Shown here: positions 1-6,496 of the stretch, one piece after another
How positions within the stretch are numbered: the first letter of the stretch is position 1
Layout of the letters: each line of letters begins with the position of its first letter
DNA from: Pseudomonadota bacterium
GTDB taxonomy: Bacteria; Pseudomonadota; Gammaproteobacteria; Burkholderiales; Burkholderiaceae_C
Length of the DNA stretch: 10,339 bases
Assembly (NCBI GenBank): GCA_021798395.1
Contig: JAJZHS010000061.1
Span: 1-10,339, forward strand
Direction of reading: 5' to 3'
The notes under the pieces: model-generated
Databases searched by the model: none
What the model saw: the letters and a program-made list of their open reading frames with translations, nothing else
Told to the model about the DNA's origin: nothing
Made by a program: the position numbers and the translations under genes

Positions 1-153
1 AACCCCGAGTACTACGTGTCGGAAATCACCCCGGGCAAAGTGCTGTACGAAATCGACGGCGTTCCCGAGCAGCTGGCGCGCGAGGCGTTCGAGCTGGCCG
101 CGGCCAAGCTGCCGTTCCGCACCACGTTCGTCGGCCGCCGCTTCGGCATTTGA
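1..153 (+). CDS. rplP: 50S ribosomal protein L16, C-terminal part (5' end outside window)
   Basis: The frame is open from base 1 and reads 50 residues to a TGA at 151-153. It starts NPEYYVSEITPGKVLYEIDG and continues with VPEQLAREAF and the AAAKLPFRTTFV block, which is the C-terminal part of L16. The whole protein is about 136-138 aa in proteobacteria, so roughly the first 87 residues lie upstream. L16 binds 23S rRNA near the A site and peptidyl transferase centre and helps position tRNA. It is the third-last gene of the S10 operon here, followed after 9 bases by rpmC. The TGA overlaps the ribosome-binding site of rpmC, so the two are probably translationally coupled. Identity is secure; only the fragment is visible. 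Confidence 0.96.
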   Translation, partial: NPEYYVSEITPGKVLYEIDGVPEQLAREAFELAAAKLPFRTTFVGRRFGI

Positions 154-162
154 GGTGAGAGC

Positions 163-354
163 ATGAATCTCGAAGAAATGCGCAAACTGGACAAGACCGG
201 CCTGCAGACCGAGCTCGACGCGCTGCTCAAGGCGCACATGGGCCTGCGGATGCAGAAGGCCACCCAGCAACTGCAAAACACCAGCCAGCTCCGCAAGGTG
301 CGTCGCGACATCGCGCGCGTGCGGACGCTGATTCGTCAGCAACAGGAGGCGTGA
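163..354 (+). CDS. rpmC: 50S ribosomal protein L29
   Basis: The 63-residue product is the usual length for L29, a small two-helix protein next to the polypeptide exit tunnel that contributes to the docking site for factors meeting the nascent chain. The MNLEEMRKLD start, the leucine-rich first helix and the second helix around RKVRRDIARVRTLI (residues 44-57) are typical of the family. The ATG at 163 is preceded by GAGGTGA at 152-158, four bases upstream, a good Shine-Dalgarno match that overlaps the rplP stop. The rpmC stop TGA at 352-354 shares its last A with the rpsQ start ATG, an overlap that implies translational coupling. L29, L16 and S17 in this order are the standard end of the S10 operon. 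Confidence 0.97.
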   Translation: MNLEEMRKLDKTGLQTELDALLKAHMGLRMQKATQQLQNTSQLRKVRRDIARVRTLIRQQQEA

Positions 355-620
355 TGGCTGCGACCGAAGGTTTGACCCGTACGCTCACCGGCCGGGTGGT
401 CAGCGACAAGCGCGCGAAGACCGTCACCGTGCTGGTCGAGCGCCGCGTGCAGCACGAGCTGTACGGCAAGTACATCGTGCGCTCGAAGAAGTACAGCGCG
501 CACGACGAGGGCGGCCAGTACCACCTCGGCGACCTGGTCGAGATCGCCGAGTCGCGCCCGATCTCCAAGACCAAGAGCTGGATCGTGACCCGGCTGCTCG
601 AGAAGTCGCGCCTGGTCTGA
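354..620 (+). CDS. rpsQ: 30S ribosomal protein S17
   Basis: The product is 88 residues and starts MAATEGLTRTLTGRVVSDK. S17 is an OB-fold primary binder of the 16S rRNA 5' domain, with the family pattern LTGRVVSDKRAKTVTVLVER (residues 11-30), then YGKYIVRSKKYSAHDE and SKTKSWIVTRLLE. I chose ATG 354 over the in-frame GTG at 351. AGGAGG at 344-349 is four bases before the ATG but only one before the GTG, and family members begin near this position. The start overlaps the rpmC stop as TGATG. This is the last gene of the S10 operon; the 182 bases that follow hold the presumed spc promoter. Confidence 0.97.
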   Translation: MAATEGLTRTLTGRVVSDKRAKTVTVLVERRVQHELYGKYIVRSKKYSAHDEGGQYHLGDLVEIAESRPISKTKSWIVTRLLEKSRLV

Positions 621-642
621 CCCGGCGCGCGGTTTGGCACCC

Positions 643-676
643 GCGCAACGCAGCTTGACAACAAGCTGCGTTGCGC
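643..676. repeat. Perfect 15-bp inverted repeat with 4-base loop in the rpsQ-rplN gap
   Basis: The left arm GCGCAACGCAGCTTG (643-657) and the right arm CAAGCTGCGTTGCGC (662-676) are exact reverse complements around the loop ACAA (658-661). No T run follows, so it is not a canonical intrinsic terminator. Its centre contains TTGACA (655-660), a perfect -35 hexamer. It could act as DNA, as an operator or regulator site at the spc promoter. In read-through RNA from the S10 operon it could act as a stem-loop, for example an RNase III site. The structure is directly visible; the function is inferred. Confidence 0.85.
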
Positions 677-684
677 ATGAAAAT
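655..684 (+). promoter_or_regulatory. Probable sigma-70-type promoter of the spc operon
   Basis: A consensus -35 TTGACA lies at 655-660. The best -10 is GAAAAT at 679-684 (4 of 6 matches, 18-base spacer). An alternative is AAATAT at 681-686 preceded by TG at 678-679, an extended -10 arrangement with a long 20-base spacer. Transcription would start near 691-693, giving a leader of about 110 bases before rplN. In E. coli the spc promoter sits in the same rpsQ-rplN gap, which supports the call. The -10 is not strong, so the exact start is uncertain. Confidence 0.65.
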
Positions 685-693
685 ATGCAGTTC

Positions 694-709
694 GGCGCCC
701 TAGGGCGCC
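694..709 (+). promoter_or_regulatory. 16-base palindrome at the predicted 5' end of the spc transcript
   Basis: GGCGCCCTAGGGCGCC is a perfect palindrome and folds as a 6-bp GC stem with a CTAG loop, followed by TTTCAT (710-715). It lies only a few bases after the predicted transcription start, so the spc mRNA would begin with a stem-loop. The T run of three is too short for a confident terminator. Either a 5'-stabilising hairpin or a weak end signal for S10 transcripts is possible. Confidence 0.5.
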
Positions 710-802
710 TTTCATCCCATTCCCGGGGCCCAAGACTGCCGGCACGCCTGAGGGCGAACGCCTGCAAGTTGGGAGAAGAATTCCAGATTTCCAGGATTCC
801 AC

Positions 803-1171
803 ATGATTCAGATGCAATCTAGGCTGGATGTTGCCGACAACACCGGCGCGAAAAGCGTTATGTGCATCAAGGTGCTCGGCGGCTCGAAGCGGCGTTACGC
901 CGGCATCGGCGACATCATCAAGGTCAGCATCAAGGAAGCCGCCCCGCGTGGTCGCGTGAAGAAAGGCGAAGTGTTCAACGCAGTCGTCGTGCGCACCGCG
1001 AAGGGCGTGCGTCGCGCAGACGGCTCGTTGATCAAGTTCGACAACAACGCGGCGGTGCTGCTCAACGCCAAGCTCGAGCCAATCGGCACCCGTATTTTCG
1101 GGCCGGTCACGCGCGAACTGCGCGGCGAGCGGTTCATGAAAATCGTTTCCCTCGCGCCCGAAGTGCTGTAA
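803..1171 (+). CDS. rplN: 50S ribosomal protein L14
   Basis: This first gene of the spc operon encodes 122 residues, the normal L14 length. L14 binds 23S rRNA and takes part in a bridge to the small subunit; it is also the docking point for the silencing factor RsfS. Visible hallmarks are the opening MIQMQSRLDVADNTGAKSVM, the signature GSLIKFDNNAAVLLN (residues 74-88) and GTRIFGPVTREL (95-106). The start at ATG 803 matches the family N-terminus; ATG 812 would remove three conserved residues. The ribosome-binding site is modest, AGGA at 793-796. A leader of roughly 110 bases precedes the gene, so it is probably expressed both from the spc promoter and by read-through from the S10 operon. Confidence 0.98.
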   Translation: MIQMQSRLDVADNTGAKSVMCIKVLGGSKRRYAGIGDIIKVSIKEAAPRGRVKKGEVFNAVVVRTAKGVRRADGSLIKFDNNAAVLLNAKLEPIGTRIFGPVTRELRGERFMKIVSLAPEVL

Positions 1172-1181
1172 GAGGTCGACC

Positions 1182-1499
1182 ATGAAGAAAATCCTCAAAG
1201 GTGACGAGGTCATCGTCATCACCGGCGCCGACAAGGGGCGCCGCGCGAAAGTTCTGGCACGCAGCGGTGCCGAGCATCTGATCGTCGAGGGCGTCAACGT
1301 CGCCAAGCGCCATACCCGCCCGAACCCGATGGTCAACCAGCCCGGCGGCGTGGTGTCGAAGGAACTGCCGATCCACCAGAGCAACGTGGCGATCTTCAAC
1401 CCGGCCAGCGGCCGCGCCGACCGTGTCGGCGTGCGCGCTCTCGGCGACGGCAAGAAGGTGCGGGTGTTCCGTTCCAGCGGCGAAGAGATCAAGGTTTAA
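1182..1499 (+). CDS. rplX: 50S ribosomal protein L24
   Basis: The 105-residue product fits L24, one of two assembly-initiator proteins for the large subunit, binding the 5' end of 23S rRNA near the tunnel exit. The N-terminus MKKILKGDEVIVITGADKGR is a KOW motif with the conserved glycine of the TGxDKG turn. The middle block NVAKRHTRPNPM and the VSKELPIHQSNVAIFNP segment are also typical. ATG 1182 is preceded by AGAGG at 1171-1175, which overlaps the end of the rplN stop codon, so the genes are 10 bases apart and probably coupled. In E. coli, S8 represses the spc operon at the next junction (rplX-rplE). I did not recognise an S8 target here by eye. Confidence 0.97.
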   Translation: MKKILKGDEVIVITGADKGRRAKVLARSGAEHLIVEGVNVAKRHTRPNPMVNQPGGVVSKELPIHQSNVAIFNPASGRADRVGVRALGDGKKVRVFRSSGEEIKV

Positions 1500-1508
1500 G
1501 GGGCCGAT

Positions 1509-2048
1509 ATGTCGCGCTTGCAAGACGTTTACAAGGAACAGGTCGTCCCCGACCTGGTGAAGAAGTTCGGCTACAAGTCGGTGATGGAAGTTCCGCGCCT
1601 GACCAAGATCACGCTCAACATGGGCGTGTCCGAGGCCGTGGCCGACAAGAAGATCATCGACAACGCGGTCGGCGACCTGACCAAGATCGCCGGCCAGAAG
1701 CCGGTCGTGACCCGCACCCGCAAGGCCATCGCCGCGTTCAAGGTGCGCGAGAACATGCCGATCGGCTGCACCGTGACGCTTCGCGGCACGCGCATGTTCG
1801 AATTCCTCGACCGCCTGATCACCGTGGCGCTGCCGCGGGTGCGCGACTTCCGCGGGGTGTCGAGCCGCGCGTTCGACGGCCGCGGCAACTACAACATCGG
1901 CGTCAAGGAACAGATCATTTTCCCGGAAGTCGAGTACGACAAGATCGACGCGCTGCGAGGCCTGAACATCAGCATCACGACGACCGCGAAGACCGACGAC
2001 GAGTGCAAGGCTCTGCTCGCCGCGTTCCGTTTCCCGTTCAAGAACTGA
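1509..2048 (+). CDS. rplE: 50S ribosomal protein L5
   Basis: The product is 179 residues, the standard proteobacterial L5 length. L5 binds 5S rRNA and sits in the central protuberance, touching P-site tRNA and the small subunit. Diagnostic segments are EVPRLTKITLNMGVSEA (27-43), GQKPVVTRTRKAIAAFKVRE (62-81), the RFKxRENMPIG-like region with IGCTVTLRG, and the C-terminal FPEVEYDKIDALRGLNISIT (138-157). ATG 1509 follows AAGGGG at 1498-1503, which overlaps the rplX stop TAA, a close coupling. The following rpsN starts after only 8 bases. Nothing unusual was seen. Confidence 0.98.
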   Translation: MSRLQDVYKEQVVPDLVKKFGYKSVMEVPRLTKITLNMGVSEAVADKKIIDNAVGDLTKIAGQKPVVTRTRKAIAAFKVRENMPIGCTVTLRGTRMFEFLDRLITVALPRVRDFRGVSSRAFDGRGNYNIGVKEQIIFPEVEYDKIDALRGLNISITTTAKTDDECKALLAAFRFPFKN

Positions 2049-2056
2049 GAATCGCC

Positions 2057-2362
2057 ATGGCCAAGCTGTCCCTGATCAACCGTCAAGCCAAGCGCGAGAA
2101 GCTGGTCGCGAAGTACGCCCCGAAGCGCGCCGCGCTGCAGGCCGTGATCGCCGATTCGAGCAAGTCGCACGACGAGCAGATGGCCGCGCGCCTGGAGCTG
2201 CAGCAGCTGCCGCGCAACGCCAGCCCGACCCGGCTGCGCGAGCGCTGCGCGCTGACCGGCCGCCCCCGCGGCACCTTCCGCAAGTTCGGTCTGGCCCGCA
2301 ACAAGATTCGTGAGTTGGCTTTCCGGGGGGAAATTCCCGGGGTCACTAAGTCCAGCTGGTAA
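2057..2362 (+). CDS. rpsN: 30S ribosomal protein S14, zinc-independent long form
   Basis: From ATG 2057 the product is 101 residues, the length of the long S14 form. It begins MAKLSLINRQAKREKLVAKY and ends RGEIPGVTKSSW. S14 binds the 3' domain of 16S rRNA in the head of the small subunit. Only one cysteine is present (CALTGRPRG, near residue 73), so the CxxC...CxxC zinc site of the short form is absent. The frame is open upstream to a possible start at 2003, but those 18 extra residues overlap the rplE coding end and do not resemble S14. ATG 2057 is therefore the start. The upstream Shine-Dalgarno match is weak (TGAGAA at 2046-2051), which suggests that coupling to rplE translation matters. 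Confidence 0.97.
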   Translation: MAKLSLINRQAKREKLVAKYAPKRAALQAVIADSSKSHDEQMAARLELQQLPRNASPTRLRERCALTGRPRGTFRKFGLARNKIRELAFRGEIPGVTKSSW

Positions 2363-2395
2363 ATCGGCTGCCGGAACTCACTGGAGAAATTTTCT

Positions 2396-2791
2396 ATGAG
2401 CATGAGTGATCCCATCGCCGATATGCTGACGCGTATCCGCAATGCGCAGATGGTCGACAAGGCGACCGTCAGGATGCCGGCGTCGAAGCTGAAGACCGCG
2501 ATCGCCGCGGTGCTGCGCGACGAGGGCTACATCGACGGTTTCGAGCTGCTGCGCGACGGCGGCAAGGCCGACCTGCAGATCGCGCTGAAGTACTACGCCG
2601 GGCGACCGGTGATCGAGCGCATCGAGCGCGTCAGCCGTCCCGGCCTGCGCATCTACCGCGGCCGCGACGCGATCCCGCAGGTCATGAACGGCCTCGGGGT
2701 GGCGATCGTCTCGACGCCCAAGGGTGTGATGACCGACCGCAAGGCGCGCCAGGTCGGCGTCGGCGGCGAAGTCCTTTGCTATGTCGCTTAA
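2396..2791 (+). CDS. rpsH: 30S ribosomal protein S8
   Basis: The product is 131 residues, one longer than the E. coli protein. S8 is a primary binder of the 16S rRNA central domain (helix 21) and in E. coli is also the translational repressor of the spc operon. The opening MSMSDPIADMLTRIRNAQMV and the signature GLGVAIVSTPKGVMTD (residues 99-114) identify it. Two ATGs are possible, 2396 and 2402. The first is chosen because GGAG at 2383-2386 is nine bases away and the MSMxDPIADML start is the family pattern. The 33-base gap from rpsN is wider than most in this operon. Whether S8 autoregulates here cannot be told from the sequence. Confidence 0.98.
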   Translation: MSMSDPIADMLTRIRNAQMVDKATVRMPASKLKTAIAAVLRDEGYIDGFELLRDGGKADLQIALKYYAGRPVIERIERVSRPGLRIYRGRDAIPQVMNGLGVAIVSTPKGVMTDRKARQVGVGGEVLCYVA

Positions 2792-2804
2792 TTGAGGGCC
2801 GACG

Positions 2805-3338
2805 ATGTCTCGAGTCGCCAAGAATCCCGTGAAGGTGCCCAAGGGCGTCGAAGTGACGCTGGGTACCGAGCAAATCGCCGTCAAGGGCGCGCAGGGCAGC
2901 TTGCAGCGTGCGCTGCACCCGCTGGTCAAGGTCGCGCTCAACGACGGTGCCATCTCCTTCGTTCCGACCGACGCCAGCCGCGAGGCCCACGCTTTGTCGG
3001 GGACGTACCGCGCGCTGGTCGCCGGCATGGTCACCGGTGTCGAGCAGGGCTTCGAGAAGAGGCTGCAGCTGGTCGGAGTCGGGTACCGTGCGCAGGTGCA
3101 GGGCAACAAGCTCAATCTGACGCTGGGCTTCTCGCATCCCGTGGTGCGTGACCTGCCCGCCGGCGTGAAGGCCGAAATGCCGACGCCGACCGAGCTGGTG
3201 CTCAAGAGCGCCGACAAGCAACTGGTGGGCCAGTTCGCCGCCGACATTCGCGCGATCCGCCCGCCCGAGCCCTACAAGGGCAAGGGTGTGCGCTACGTGG
3301 GCGAAGTCGTGGTGATCAAGGAAACCAAGAAGAAATAA
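2805..3338 (+). CDS. rplF: 50S ribosomal protein L6
   Basis: The 177-residue length matches L6, a two-domain protein that binds 23S rRNA near the sarcin-ricin loop and the factor-binding site. The opening MSRVAKNPVKVPKGVEV, the ALSGTYRALVAGMVTGVEQGFEK region (63-85) and the C-terminal signature PEPYKGKGVRYVGE (154-167) are all present. The lysine-rich end KETKKK is usual. ATG 2805 is preceded by GAGGG at 2794-2798, six bases upstream. The gap from rpsH is 13 bases and to rplR 11 bases, so the gene lies in the tightly packed part of the operon. No anomaly was seen. Confidence 0.98.
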   Translation: MSRVAKNPVKVPKGVEVTLGTEQIAVKGAQGSLQRALHPLVKVALNDGAISFVPTDASREAHALSGTYRALVAGMVTGVEQGFEKRLQLVGVGYRAQVQGNKLNLTLGFSHPVVRDLPAGVKAEMPTPTELVLKSADKQLVGQFAADIRAIRPPEPYKGKGVRYVGEVVVIKETKKK

Positions 3339-3349
3339 GGGGCTGTGAG

Positions 3350-3709
3350 ATGCTGACCAAGAAACAAACCCGTCTGCGTCGCGCCAAGGCCACGCGCGCG
3401 CGCATCGCGCGCCTCGAGGCCACTCGACTGTCGGTCCACCGCAGCAATGCGCACATCTCGGCGTCGATCGTATCCGGCGACGGCGCGCGCGTGCTGATGA
3501 CCGCGTCGACGATGGAGACCGAAGTGCGCCAGCAGCTGCAGGGCAACGGCGGCAACGTCGGCGCCGCGCAGATCGTCGGCCGTCGCATCGCCGAGAAGGC
3601 TCGTGCCGCCGGCATCGAGCAGGTCGCGTTCGATCGCGCCGGTTTCCAGTACCACGGCCGCGTCAAGGCGCTGGCCGAGGCGGCGCGCGAAGCCGGTTTG
3701 AAATTCTGA
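3350..3709 (+). CDS. rplR: 50S ribosomal protein L18
   Basis: The product is 119 residues. L18 binds 5S rRNA together with L5 (also encoded here) and helps deliver it to the large subunit. The basic N-terminus MLTKKQTRLRRAKATRARIA, the LEATRLSVHRSNAHISASIV strand region (22-41) and the C-terminal signature FDRAGFQYHGRVKALAEAAR (94-113) are diagnostic. ATG 3350 has AAGGGG at 3337-3342 upstream, overlapping the rplF stop, with GAG closer to the start. The following rpsE begins 7 bases after the stop. Placement between rplF and rpsE is the standard spc order. Confidence 0.98.
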   Translation: MLTKKQTRLRRAKATRARIARLEATRLSVHRSNAHISASIVSGDGARVLMTASTMETEVRQQLQGNGGNVGAAQIVGRRIAEKARAAGIEQVAFDRAGFQYHGRVKALAEAAREAGLKF

Positions 3710-3716
3710 GGACGAG

Positions 3717-4235
3717 ATGGCCAAGATCCAAGCAAAGATGAACCCGGAAGCTCGCGACGACGGGCTGAAGGAGAAGATGATCGCGGTGAACCGCGTGACC
3801 AAGGTCGTCAAGGGCGGTCGCATCCTCGGCTTCGCCGCGCTGGCGGTGGTTGGCGACGGCGACGGCAAGGTCGGCATGGGCAAGGGCAAGGCGCGCGAAG
3901 TTCCGGTCGCGGTGCAAAAGGCGATGGACCAGGCCCGGCGCAACATGATCAGCGTCAAGCTCAAGAGCGGCACCCTGCACCACCTGGTGCACGGCAGCCA
4001 CGCCGCGTCCGACGTGACCATGCACCCGGCGCCGGCCGGTACCGGAATCATCGCCGGCGGGCCGATGCGCGCGATTTTCGAAGTCGTCGGGATCACCGAC
4101 GTCGTGGCCAAGAGCCACGGCTCGACCAACCCGTACAACATGGTGCGCGCCACGCTCGACGGTCTGTCGCGTCTGAGCACTCCGGCCGAGATCGCGATGA
4201 AGCGCGGCAAGAGCGTCGAAGAAATTCTTGGGTGA
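3717..4235 (+). CDS. rpsE: 30S ribosomal protein S5
   Basis: The product is 172 residues, slightly longer than the 167 of E. coli. S5 lies at the back of the small subunit near the mRNA entry path and affects decoding accuracy. The first domain, a double-stranded-RNA-binding-like fold, carries GRILGFAALAVVGDGDGKVG (34-53) followed by MGKGKAREVPVAVQKAM. The second domain contains HPAPAGTGIIAGGPMRAIFE (103-122), NPYNMVRATLDGL and the KRGKSVEEILG end. The glycine-rich loop around residues 46-57 is intact. ATG 3717 is preceded by GAGGA at 3708-3712, overlapping the rplR stop. The stop TGA at 4233-4235 lies 7 bases before rpmD. Confidence 0.98.
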   Translation: MAKIQAKMNPEARDDGLKEKMIAVNRVTKVVKGGRILGFAALAVVGDGDGKVGMGKGKAREVPVAVQKAMDQARRNMISVKLKSGTLHHLVHGSHAASDVTMHPAPAGTGIIAGGPMRAIFEVVGITDVVAKSHGSTNPYNMVRATLDGLSRLSTPAEIAMKRGKSVEEILG

Positions 4236-4242
4236 GCCCGCC

Positions 4243-4431
4243 ATGGAACAGGACAAGAAGCAAGTGAAGGTGAAGCTGGTGCGCAGCGTGATCGGCACCC
4301 GCTCCGACCACCGCGACACGGTGCGCGGCCTCGGCCTGCGCCGGCTCAACGACGAGCGCGTGCTCGAGGACACGCCGGCGGTGCGCGGCATGATCCGCAA
4401 GGTCGACTACCTGGTCAAGGTCGTCGGCTGA
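4243..4431 (+). CDS. rpmD: 50S ribosomal protein L30
   Basis: From ATG 4243 the product is 62 residues, normal for L30, a small ferredoxin-like-fold protein on 23S rRNA. The family pattern is clear in KLVRSVIGTRSDHRDTVRGL (residues 11-30), GLRRLNDERVLEDTPAVRGM and the end KVDYLVKVVG. A TTG at 4228 would add five residues that overlap the rpsE coding end. The ATG is preferred because GGGTGAG (4230-4236) lies six bases before it and the protein then begins as other L30s do. L30 is absent from some lineages; its presence here is normal for proteobacteria. A 36-base gap, with a small GCCG/CGGC hairpin at 4435-4446, separates it from rplO. Confidence 0.97.
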   Translation: MEQDKKQVKVKLVRSVIGTRSDHRDTVRGLGLRRLNDERVLEDTPAVRGMIRKVDYLVKVVG

Positions 4432-4467
4432 TCCGCCGCCTTCGGCTCGTCAACTGAGTAAATCACC

Positions 4468-4914
4468 ATGCAACTCAACACCATTCAACCGGGCGAAGGC
4501 TCGACCCACGCGTCCAAGCGGGTCGGCCGCGGGATCGGCTCAGGCCTGGGCAAGACCGCCGGGCGCGGTCACAAGGGTCAGAAGTCGCGCGCCGGCGGAT
4601 ACCACAAGGTCGGCTTCGAAGGCGGCCAGATGCCGCTGCAGCGTCGCCTGCCCAAGCGCGGCTTCAAGTCGCCGACGGCCAAGTTCAAGGCCGAAGTCCG
4701 GCTGAGCGAGCTGGCCCTGGTGGCCGACGGCCAGGTCGACCTGCTGAGCCTGAAGGCCGCCGGCCTGATTCCCGAAATCGCCACCAGCGCGAAGATCTTC
4801 GCGTCGGGCAAGGTCGAGCGCGCGTTCACGGTGCAGGGCGTCGGCGTCACGGCCGGCGCGCGCGCCGCGATCGAAGCCGCCGGCGGCAGCGTCGTCGACG
4901 CGGCGCAGGCCTGA
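4468..4914 (+). CDS. rplO: 50S ribosomal protein L15
   Basis: The product is 148 residues. L15 binds several domains of 23S rRNA and joins late in assembly; its glycine- and basic-rich N-terminal arm penetrates the subunit. That arm is clear: MQLNTIQPGEGSTHASKRVG, then GRGIGSGLGKTAGRGHKGQK (residues 20-39) and SRAGGYHKVGFEGGQMPLQR (40-59). The C-terminal globular part includes VQGVGVTAGARAAIEAAGGS. The start ATG 4468 has only a weak upstream match (GAG at 4454-4456), so expression may rely on coupling or on an unusual initiation context. The gene is followed 15 bases later by secY, as in most bacteria. Confidence 0.97.
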   Translation: MQLNTIQPGEGSTHASKRVGRGIGSGLGKTAGRGHKGQKSRAGGYHKVGFEGGQMPLQRRLPKRGFKSPTAKFKAEVRLSELALVADGQVDLLSLKAAGLIPEIATSAKIFASGKVERAFTVQGVGVTAGARAAIEAAGGSVVDAAQA

Positions 4915-4929
4915 CGACGGGAACGGGCC

Positions 4930-6249
4930 ATGGCCAGTCCATCGAGCACTCTCGGCGGCGGAAAGTACGGCGATCTGACGAAGCGCCTGCTTTTCCTGCT
5001 GGGCGCTCTTGTGGTGTACCGCATCGGGGCGCACATCCCGGTGCCGGGCATCAATCCGGAGCAACTGCAAAAGCTGTTCAACAGCAACGCGTCGGGGATC
5101 ATCGGTCTGTTCAACATGTTCTCCGGCGGCGCGCTGTCGCGCTTCACGGTGTTCGCGCTGGGCATCATGCCCTACATCTCGGCGTCGATCATCATGCAGC
5201 TGCTGACCTACGTCGTGCCGTCGATGGAGGTGCTGAAGAAGGAAGGCCAGTCCGGGCAGCGCAAGATCACCCAGTACACGCGCTACTTCACCGCGGCGCT
5301 GGCCGTGTTCCAGTCGATCGGGATTTCGGTCGCGCTGAGCGCGTCGCAGGGGCTGGTGATCCATCCCGGGCTCGGCTTCACGTTCAACGCCGTCGTCAGC
5401 CTGACCGCGGGAACGATGTTCCTGATGTGGCTCGGCGAGCAGATCACCGAGCGGGGCCTGGGCAACGGAATCTCGATCATCATCTTCGCCGGCATCGCAT
5501 CGGGCCTGCCGAACGCGCTCGGCGGCCTGCTGTCGCTGGTGCAGACCGGGGCGATGAGCGTCCTGGTGTCGCTGTTCGTGCTGGCCATCGTCATCGCGGT
5601 GACCTGGTTCGTCGTGTTCGTCGAACGCGGCCAGCGCCGCATTCTGGTCAACTACGCGCGGCGCCAGGTCGGCAACAAGGTCTACGGCGGACAGTCGTCG
5701 CACCTGCCGCTCAAGCTCAACATGTCGGGCGTGATCCCGCCGATCTTCGCCTCGTCGATCATCCTGCTGCCGGCCACTGCGGTGAACTGGTTCGGCTCGA
5801 GCAAGGGCATGGGCTGGCTCAAGGACATCGCCGCGCTGCTGTCTCCGGGGCAACCGATCTACGTCGCGCTGTACGCCGCGGCGATCGTGTTCTTCACCTT
5901 CTTCTACACCGCGCTGGTGTTCAACAGCCGCGAGACAGCCGACAACCTGAAGAAGAGCGGCGGCTTCGTCCCCGGCATCCGCCCCGGCGATCAGACCGCG
6001 CGCTACATCGACAAGATCCTGATGCGGCTGACGCTGGCCGGCGCGCTGTACGTGACGCTGGTCTGCCTGCTGCCCGAATTCCTGGTGCTGAAATACAATG
6101 TGCCGTTCAACTTCGGCGGCACGTCGCTGCTGATCATCGTCGTCGTGACCATGGACTTCATGGCGCAGGTGCAAGCCTACGCAATGTCGCACCAGTACGA
6201 CGCGCTGCTCAAGCGATCCAACTTCAAGGGTGGCATGACGCTACGCTGA
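4930..6249 (+). CDS. secY: Preprotein translocase subunit SecY
   Basis: The 439-residue product is the channel subunit of the SecYEG complex in the inner membrane, through which proteins are exported or inserted. Ten hydrophobic segments fit the family topology, roughly at 20-39, 75-95, 116-137, 150-170, 181-201, 210-231, 268-288, 308-331, 366-385 and 394-414. Visible signatures are VPGINPEQL after segment 1, FSGGALSRFTVFALGIMPYI (64-83) covering the plug and segment 2, QITERGLGNGISI (171-183), and the cytoplasmic loop NSRETADNLKKSGGFVPGIR (332-351). R351 corresponds to the loop arginine important for SecA-driven export in E. coli. ATG 4930 has a weak upstream purine stretch. The gene is intact, and its place after rplO is standard. 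Confidence 0.98.
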   Translation: MASPSSTLGGGKYGDLTKRLLFLLGALVVYRIGAHIPVPGINPEQLQKLFNSNASGIIGLFNMFSGGALSRFTVFALGIMPYISASIIMQLLTYVVPSMEVLKKEGQSGQRKITQYTRYFTAALAVFQSIGISVALSASQGLVIHPGLGFTFNAVVSLTAGTMFLMWLGEQITERGLGNGISIIIFAGIASGLPNALGGLLSLVQTGAMSVLVSLFVLAIVIAVTWFVVFVERGQRRILVNYARRQVGNKVYGGQSSHLPLKLNMSGVIPPIFASSIILLPATAVNWFGSSKGMGWLKDIAALLSPGQPIYVALYAAAIVFFTFFYTALVFNSRETADNLKKSGGFVPGIRPGDQTARYIDKILMRLTLAGALYVTLVCLLPEFLVLKYNVPFNFGGTSLLIIVVVTMDFMAQVQAYAMSHQYDALLKRSNFKGGMTLR

Positions 6250-6263
6250 AGCGCGGGGGCACG

Positions 6264-6482
6264 ATGTCGAAGGACGATGTCATTCAGATGCAGGGGGAGG
6301 TCGTCGAAAACCTCCCGAATGCGACGTTCCGGGTCAGGCTGGAGAATGGTCACAACGTGCTTGGGCATATTTCCGGCAAGATGCGCATGCATTACATCCG
6401 GATCCTGCCGGGCGACAAGGTCACGGTCGAACTGACGCCCTACGATTTGACGCGTGCGCGGATCGTGTTCCGTGCCAAATAA
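6264..6482 (+). CDS. infA: Translation initiation factor IF-1
   Basis: The 72-residue product is an OB-fold (S1-like) factor that binds the A site of the small subunit during initiation, together with IF-2 and IF-3. The opening MSKDDVIQMQGEVVENLPNA, the VRLENGHNVLGHISGKMR block (24-41) and HYIRILPGDKVTVELTPYDL (43-62) are characteristic. ATG 6264 is preceded by a run of G at 6255-6259. The gene lies 14 bases after secY and 14 bases before rpmJ. This secY-infA-rpmJ order is found in betaproteobacteria and differs from E. coli, where infA is elsewhere on the chromosome. It also resembles the order in many Gram-positive bacteria. Confidence 0.97.
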   Translation: MSKDDVIQMQGEVVENLPNATFRVRLENGHNVLGHISGKMRMHYIRILPGDKVTVELTPYDLTRARIVFRAK

Positions 6483-6496
6483 AACAGAGGTAAATG

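Noticed and set aside
634..822. 62-codon + strand frame in the spc leader, considered as a leader peptide
   Set aside because: It starts with TTG without a Shine-Dalgarno, begins upstream of the predicted transcription start, and runs into rplN out of frame. No regulatory peptide pattern was seen.
227..1492. 421-residue open frame on the - strand across rpmC to rplX
   Set aside because: It spans four certain + strand genes and an intergenic promoter region, with no recognisable domain.
2321..2344. G- and C-rich inverted sequence near the end of rpsN
   Set aside because: It encodes the conserved FRGEIPGV segment of S14, the possible stem has almost no loop, and no T run follows.
4540..6192. 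550-residue open frame on the - strand across rplO and secY
   Set aside because: It is the antisense shadow of two certain genes. Its composition is rich in H, D, R and Q with no recognisable domain, as expected for the reverse strand of GC-rich coding DNA.
5427..6482. 351-residue + strand frame overlapping secY and ending with infA
   Set aside because: Its last 72 residues are IF-1 in the true frame; the part before is out of frame with secY and low in complexity. IF-1 starts at ATG 6264, not as a fusion.
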